Shown here: positions 28,392 through 32,163 of the stretch, one piece after another
Numbering within the stretch: position 1 is the stretch's first letter
Layout: every line of letters begins with the position of its first letter
Source: JBFWUM01 sp050247255
GTDB taxonomy: Bacteria > Acidobacteriota > Vicinamibacteria > Vicinamibacterales > UBA2999
DNA length: 32,163 bases
Direction of reading: 5' to 3'
NCBI GenBank assembly: GCA_050247255.1
Contig: JBFWUM010000046.1
Coordinates: forward strand, 1 to 32,163
Program-made: the position numbers and the translations under genes
The notes under the pieces: generated by a model
Told to the model about the DNA's origin: nothing
The model's input: only the letters and a program-made list of their open reading frames with translations
Databases searched by the model: none

Positions 28392-29338
28392 CGCTCCTGG
28401 AGCAGATCGACGCCATCGAGGCGCGCGGTGGGCGCGGCGTCCTGGAGTTACCTCGCGGCGCGCGCCTCGATGTCACCAACCTCGGGAAGCCGTTCTGGCC
28501 GGCGCGCTCGCGCCGGGAGAAGCCGCTCACCAAAGGCGACCTGTTCCGGCACTACGCGCGCGTCGCCAACGTGATCCTGCCGGTGCTCGCGGATCGTCCG
28601 CTGGTGATGAAGCGTTACCCGAACGGCGTCGAAGCCAAGCCGTTCTACCAGCATCGCGCCGCGGACGCCGTGCCGCCCGGCGTCCGCGTGGAAGACGTGG
28701 AGACCAGCAACGACGTGCGCCCGCACCTGATCGGCGGCGATCTCCTCACGCTGCTCTACACCGCCCAGCTCGCCTCCATCTCGCAGGACCCGTGGTTCTC
28801 GCGCATCGGGTCCGAGGGCGTCATCGATCACGTGGCGATCGATCTCGATCCCCCCGACGGCCTGCCGTTCGCGCGCGTGTGCGAGCTGGCGTTGTGGGTG
28901 CGCGACGAGCTGGCGGCGCTGAAGGCCAGGGGATTTCCGAAGACGTCCGGCTCCGGCGGGCTGCACATCTACGTGCCGATGCCGGCGCGCACGCCGTACG
29001 ATGCCGGCCTGCTCTACTGCCAGATCGTCGCGACCAAAGTGGCGGACGCGCATCCGAAGCATGCGACCGTCGAGCGCTCGATCAAGGCGCGCGGCACGCG
29101 CATCTACGTCGACTACCTGCAGAACATCCAGGGGAAGACGCTGGCCAGCGCCTACAGCGTGCGCGCCAACGGGTTTGCCGGCGTCTCGACGCCGCTGACG
29201 TGGGATGAAGTCGAGGCGGGGGTGCAGCCGCAGGACTTCACCCTGCGGAACTTCGCGGAACGGCTGCAGGCGGCAGGCGACCTCTGGGCAGCCCTCAGGA
29301 AGGCGACACCTGCCAACCTGAGGGCCGTCACCGCCTAG
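28388..29338 (+). CDS. Stand-alone LigD-type polymerase domain (PolDom, NHEJ)
   Basis: A 316-residue protein of the archaeo-eukaryotic primase superfamily, starting with TTG at 28388 (overlap TTGA with ku). Catalytic metal aspartates are Asp152 and Asp154 (VAIDLDPPDG) and Asp242 (RIYVDYLQN); the nucleotide-binding segment KTSGSGGLHIYVP has His193. Also seen are PLVMKRYPNGVEAKPFYQHRA pieces (PLVMKRYPNG, KPFYQHRA) and TPLTWDEV near the end, typical of LigD_N-polymerase proteins. Such enzymes fill gaps, preferably with ribonucleotides, at ends held by Ku. There is no ligase or phosphoesterase domain, so the partner ligase must be encoded elsewhere. It ends in a 4-base overlap with the convergent acidic gene. 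Confidence 0.93.
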   Translation: MTLLEQIDAIEARGGRGVLELPRGARLDVTNLGKPFWPARSRREKPLTKGDLFRHYARVANVILPVLADRPLVMKRYPNGVEAKPFYQHRAADAVPPGVRVEDVETSNDVRPHLIGGDLLTLLYTAQLASISQDPWFSRIGSEGVIDHVAIDLDPPDGLPFARVCELALWVRDELAALKARGFPKTSGSGGLHIYVPMPARTPYDAGLLYCQIVATKVADAHPKHATVERSIKARGTRIYVDYLQNIQGKTLASAYSVRANGFAGVSTPLTWDEVEAGVQPQDFTLRNFAERLQAAGDLWAALRKATPANLRAVTA

Positions 29339-29472
29339 AACTCGTCCGACTCGTCTTCTTCGTCCATCTCCTCGCCGGCGTCCTCGAACTCTTCCTCGTC
29401 GTCGGCGCGGCCGATGACGTCCTCATCCATCGGCTCGCGACGCTCGAATTCGCTCCGGTCCTGCTCAGCCAT
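29335..29472 (-). CDS. Highly acidic 45-residue protein
   Basis: The ATG at 29472 has a perfect AAGGAGG five bases upstream. The 45-residue product starts MAEQDRSEFERREPMDEDV and is 24/45 Asp or Glu, ending EDESDEF. It has no signal or membrane segment and is probably disordered. It starts 28 bases after the end of the TonB receptor gene in the same direction and may be on its transcript, and its stop overlaps the convergent polymerase stop at CTAG (29335-29338). Possible roles include a DNA-mimic or chaperone-like peptide; that is speculation. Confidence 0.7.
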   Translation of the reverse strand: MAEQDRSEFERREPMDEDVIGRADDEEEFEDAGEEMDEEDESDEF

Positions 29473-29499
29473 GTGCGCCTCCTTCGGGTGCGCGCGCAA

Positions 29500-31668
29500 T
29501 CAAAAATCGAACCGCACCTCGCCAACGATCTGCCGCTTGAGCACGTCGCCAAAGACGTGCTGCATGACTTCCTGGTTGCCCAGGTTGGTGATCTTGAGCG
29601 AGGTCGTCACCCGCTCGCCGGCCCAGCGCGCGCCGACGCCGAGGTTGATCAGCGTGAATGGCTCGGTCAGGCCGGCAAACCTCGCATCCAGGACATCCTG
29701 CCAGTACGCCTCGTCGGTATAGCTGATCGCGAGGTTCCCGAAGTAGCGCGCATAGTTGGTGTTGAACCCGACGTTGACGCGGTTCTTCGCCGGCCAGTTG
29801 ATGTCGTTGATGCCGGTCCCCGTCGGGAAGTCCTCCACCTCGGGCCTGGCCTGGAACGAATAGTTGGTGAACACGTTGAGGTACTGGTTGACGGCCGCAT
29901 CCACGCCAAGCTCAACGCCGCGATCCTTGATCGTGCCGAGGTTCAGGTAGCTGAAGTGAGCCGGGAGGACGATGGGCGTCGGCAGCTGGGCGATGACGCC
30001 GAGCACCGCCGGCGGCAGCGGCCAGTTCGGCGGCGGGTTCGCCGGTGAGTAGGCGGCGACAGGCGTGAAATAGATGCCGTTCTCCGTGCGGTTCCAGTAC
30101 GCCGCCGCGCTGATGGTCAGACGGTTCGCGAAGGTGCCGATGTAGCCGAGCTCGTAGGCCCGGAGCCGCTCTTCCTCGAGGTCCGGGTTGCCGCTGGCCG
30201 TGATCGGGAACGGGAACCGCGCCAGGGCCGGCGGCAGGCCAAGCGGCGCCAGGTTGACCTCGTTGAGGATGGTCGCTTCGATGCTGTTGTTGATGAACGA
30301 CGGCGCGCGGAACGCCTGGTTGTACGAGATCCGGACCGTCTGGGTCGGCGACGGCTTGTACATGAACGTCGTCCGCGGCGAGAAGATGGCATCGTCGATC
30401 GACGAGAACTTGTCGACGCGGCCGCCAACGACCCAGCGGAACTGGTCCGACAGGAGGATCTCGTCCTGGATGTAGGCGCCTCCCTCGTTGCGGTTGTCGC
30501 CGCCGGGCGCCAGCGAGATGTCGAACGTGTTGCGGCGGAAGTTGCCGCCGAAGGCGAGCGCGTGCCGGGTGCCGATGACGGCCGCGTCGGACGCCTCGAT
30601 GTCGAAGGTCGTGGTGTCGAAGTCGAGCGGCAGCGGCGAGCCAGTGCGATCGCGGGTGAGGAGGTTCCTGGCGTTGCCGTCGAGCAGGTTGGTAAAGAAC
30701 GCCAGGCGGCGGCCGCCGCGCTCGTAGCGGGCGCTGACATACGTCATGCGCGACTCGCTGCTGATGTTGAACGGGCCGATGCCGCTGTGGATGATGCCTT
30801 CGGTGCCGGCAACGCCGCCGGACACCGTGACGCGGCCGCCGGAGACGAGGTCGTAGTCGACGCGCGCATCGAACTTCGGCTGCGACGTGCCCTGGTTCTC
30901 GAACGGCGGGTACGGGGTCTGAAAGCTGTTCGGCAGCGTGCCTGCCGGCCGCGCCATCGGGTCCTGCGTGAGGTAGCCGGCCGACACCCTGTACGACCAG
31001 CGGTCGTCCACGGCGCGGGCGTGCCCGGCGTTGACGTAGAAGAGGGACCCGGCGCTGCGGCCCACGCTGCCGACGTCGCGGTTGAAGCCGCCAACGCCGA
31101 TGGTCACGCTGTTGCCGCGGCCGTCCGCGGCCAGTTCGCGCGGCGTGCGGGTGATCACGTTGACGACACCGCTCATCGCGTTCGCGCCCCAGACGGCGGA
31201 CGCGGGGCCGCGGATGACTTCGATCCGGCGGATGTCGTTCGGGTTGGTCGGCACCAGGTCCCACATGACCATGCCGAAGAAGTCGAGGTAGATGCTGCGG
31301 CCGTCGACCAGTGCCAGCTGCGAGGTCGACAGCGTCGACGTGGCGCCGCGGGTCGTGAGGTTCACGTCGCGGGCCGAGACCTGCGTCACGTTGATGCCGG
31401 GCACCGCGCGCAGCAAATCGCCGATGTTGGTCGCCGGCGAGTTCTGGATGGTCTCGGTATCCACCACGCTGATCGCTGCCGGGGCGTTGATCAGCCGCTG
31501 CTCGACGCGCGAGGCGGTGACGACGACCTGCTCCTCGAAGGTCGGCGCCTGCTCTTCCTCCGCCTGCGGCGGGGCGGGTGGAGGGTTTTGCCCGCCGGCG
31601 TCCTGAGCCAGCCCCGGATCGGCAGACGCGAGCAACAGCAGCAGGAGGACGCAGGCACGGGCGGTCAT
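29500..31668 (-). CDS. TonB-dependent outer-membrane receptor
   Basis: A 722-residue receptor. The ATG at 31668 has AAGGAG 6 bases upstream and begins a signal peptide (MTARACVLLLLLLASADPGLAQ); longer frames run through the adjacent tRNA. A proline/glutamate-rich stretch precedes a TonB-box-like EEQVVVTASR, then the plug domain (INAPAAISVVDTETIQ, LLRAVPGINVTQVSARDVN, RRIEVIRGPASAVWGANAMSGVVNVITR). The rest is a 22-strand-type barrel ending VGEVRFDF, with terminal Phe. The plug IRGPASAVWGANA motif is typical of iron-siderophore or vitamin uptake receptors, but ligand assignment is not possible. No inner-membrane transporter is next to it. Confidence 0.94.
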   Translation of the reverse strand: MTARACVLLLLLLASADPGLAQDAGGQNPPPAPPQAEEEQAPTFEEQVVVTASRVEQRLINAPAAISVVDTETIQNSPATNIGDLLRAVPGINVTQVSARDVNLTTRGATSTLSTSQLALVDGRSIYLDFFGMVMWDLVPTNPNDIRRIEVIRGPASAVWGANAMSGVVNVITRTPRELAADGRGNSVTIGVGGFNRDVGSVGRSAGSLFYVNAGHARAVDDRWSYRVSAGYLTQDPMARPAGTLPNSFQTPYPPFENQGTSQPKFDARVDYDLVSGGRVTVSGGVAGTEGIIHSGIGPFNISSESRMTYVSARYERGGRRLAFFTNLLDGNARNLLTRDRTGSPLPLDFDTTTFDIEASDAAVIGTRHALAFGGNFRRNTFDISLAPGGDNRNEGGAYIQDEILLSDQFRWVVGGRVDKFSSIDDAIFSPRTTFMYKPSPTQTVRISYNQAFRAPSFINNSIEATILNEVNLAPLGLPPALARFPFPITASGNPDLEEERLRAYELGYIGTFANRLTISAAAYWNRTENGIYFTPVAAYSPANPPPNWPLPPAVLGVIAQLPTPIVLPAHFSYLNLGTIKDRGVELGVDAAVNQYLNVFTNYSFQARPEVEDFPTGTGINDINWPAKNRVNVGFNTNYARYFGNLAISYTDEAYWQDVLDARFAGLTEPFTLINLGVGARWAGERVTTSLKITNLGNQEVMQHVFGDVLKRQIVGEVRFDF

Positions 31669-31715
31669 GGACACTCCTTGAGGGTCGCCACCGGGGGAGG
31701 TCACGAACGAGCGGT

Positions 31716-31721
31716 ATTGTA
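31716..31721 (-). promoter_or_regulatory. Putative -10 box of the TonB receptor gene
   Basis: TACAAT on the minus strand, about 47 bases before the ATG at 31668. It lies only 8 bases beyond the 3' end of tRNA-Arg(CCG), so the -35 position would fall inside the tRNA gene. The receptor may instead be read through from the tRNA genes. Confidence 0.35.
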
Positions 31722-31729
31722 GGAGGAAT

Positions 31730-31806
<77 letters not shown>

Positions 31807-31810
31807 TTAT

Positions 31811-31838
31811 CCGCCTTCGCCGCAAGCGGCTTCGGCGG
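31811..31838. repeat. Imperfect palindrome between two tRNA-Arg genes
   Basis: CCGCC-TTCG-CCGC-AA-GCGG-CTTC-GGCGG: two GC stems around a four-base mismatch, 4 bases upstream of tRNA-Arg(CCG). It may be a processing structure or an intergenic repeat. Confidence 0.45.
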
Positions 31839-31866
31839 GACGAGGTCGCGAGCTTGCCCAGCCGTA

Positions 31867-31893
31867 GCTGACGCGCCGTGACCAGGCGTCAGC
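31867..31893 (-). terminator. Hairpin downstream of tRNA-Arg(TCG)
   Basis: GCTGACGC and GCGTCAGC form a perfect 8-base stem with an 11-base loop, starting 6 bases after the CCA of tRNA-Arg(TCG). No T-tract follows, so it may be a terminator or a processing hairpin between the two tRNAs. Confidence 0.35.
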
Positions 31894-31899
31894 GAAGGC

Positions 31900-31976
<77 letters not shown>

Positions 31977-32000
31977 ACGAACGGTCATCATATCACTGCG

Positions 32001-32046
32001 GGTCCGAAGGTCCGGGGGTGCGAGGGTGCGAGGGTGCGAGGGTCCG
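32001..32046. repeat. GGGTGCGA/GGTCCGA simple repeat
   Basis: Two GGTCCGA-type units, then three tandem GGGTGCGA units and a final GGTCCG, in the gap between tRNA-Arg(TCG) and tRNA-Lys. It matches the style of the repeat at 17721-17752. Confidence 0.65.
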
Positions 32047-32087
32047 TGCCCGTCGTGTATGATTAGAGACTGTTCACACAACAGAGT

Positions 32088-32163
32088 GGGCCGCTAGCTC
32101 AATTGGCAGAGCAGCAGACTCTTAATCTGCGGGTTGAAGGTTCGATTCCTTCGCGGCTCACCA
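32088..32163 (+). tRNA. tRNA-Lys(CTT)
   Basis: Acceptor GGGCCGC (32088-32094) pairs with GCGGCTC (one G-T pair). The anticodon stem GCAGA/TCTGC holds loop CTCTTAA with anticodon CTT, and encoded CCA ends exactly at the last base of the window. Total 76 bases. Confidence 0.96.

Overview
The window is GC-rich bacterial chromosomal DNA. Several features point to the Acidobacteriota, probably a Vicinamibacteria-like lineage: two DUF6152 proteins and a DUF6644 protein, a DUF2934 protein, outer-membrane beta-barrel and TonB-dependent receptors (so a diderm), many secreted hydrolases, and palindromic or low-complexity spacers between genes. The lineage is an inference from gene content; no rRNA or phylogenetic marker is present. 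There is no integrase, transposase, phage gene or CRISPR array, so this looks like ordinary core or accessory chromosome.

Left part (1-9415): a tRNA-Arg(TCT) cut by the window edge; a divergent pair (DUF6152 protein, small beta-barrel protein); a secreted serine hydrolase; a subtilisin-like protease with two C-terminal repeats; a DUF6644/DUF6152 pair; a secreted EF-hand protein with a LecA-like C-terminus; an overlapping zinc-ribbon/secreted-protein pair; a three-copy palindromic repeat; a cupin; a diguanylate cyclase overlapping a HAD phosphatase; and tRNA-His.

Middle part (9416-17978): two secreted M20 metallopeptidases, several very small proteins, a DUF2461 protein, a DinB-like protein, a lipoprotein 5'-nucleotidase, and a cytoplasmic PAS histidine kinase overlapping its NarL-type response regulator.

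The centrepiece (18033-27235) is an alpha-glucan/trehalose operon, glgX - glgE - treS/mak fusion - treZ, in which every gene overlaps the next by 4-8 bases. Trehalose synthase converts trehalose to maltose, the fused maltokinase makes maltose-1-phosphate, GlgE adds it to alpha-glucan, and GlgX debranches glucan. TreZ would release trehalose from glucan ends if a TreY, not in this window, is made elsewhere. A tandem palindromic repeat has entered the glgE coding frame.

Right part (27302-32163): a DUF2934 protein, then an NHEJ pair (Ku overlapping a stand-alone LigD-type polymerase domain, no ligase domain here), a previously easy-to-miss 45-residue acidic protein on the other strand, a TonB-dependent receptor, two tRNA-Arg genes (CCG, TCG) and tRNA-Lys(CTT).

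Two themes recur. First, five genes have a TAnnnT-like -10 box only 6-7 bases before the start codon and no Shine-Dalgarno sequence, suggesting leaderless transcripts, while others have a strong AGGAGG. Second, hairpin and simple-sequence repeats fill the short intergenic gaps. I did not find a clearly new multi-gene system; the best leads are the repeat-invaded glgE, the apparent leaderless promoters, the DUF6152/DUF6644 module and the Ku/PolDom/acidic-peptide end.
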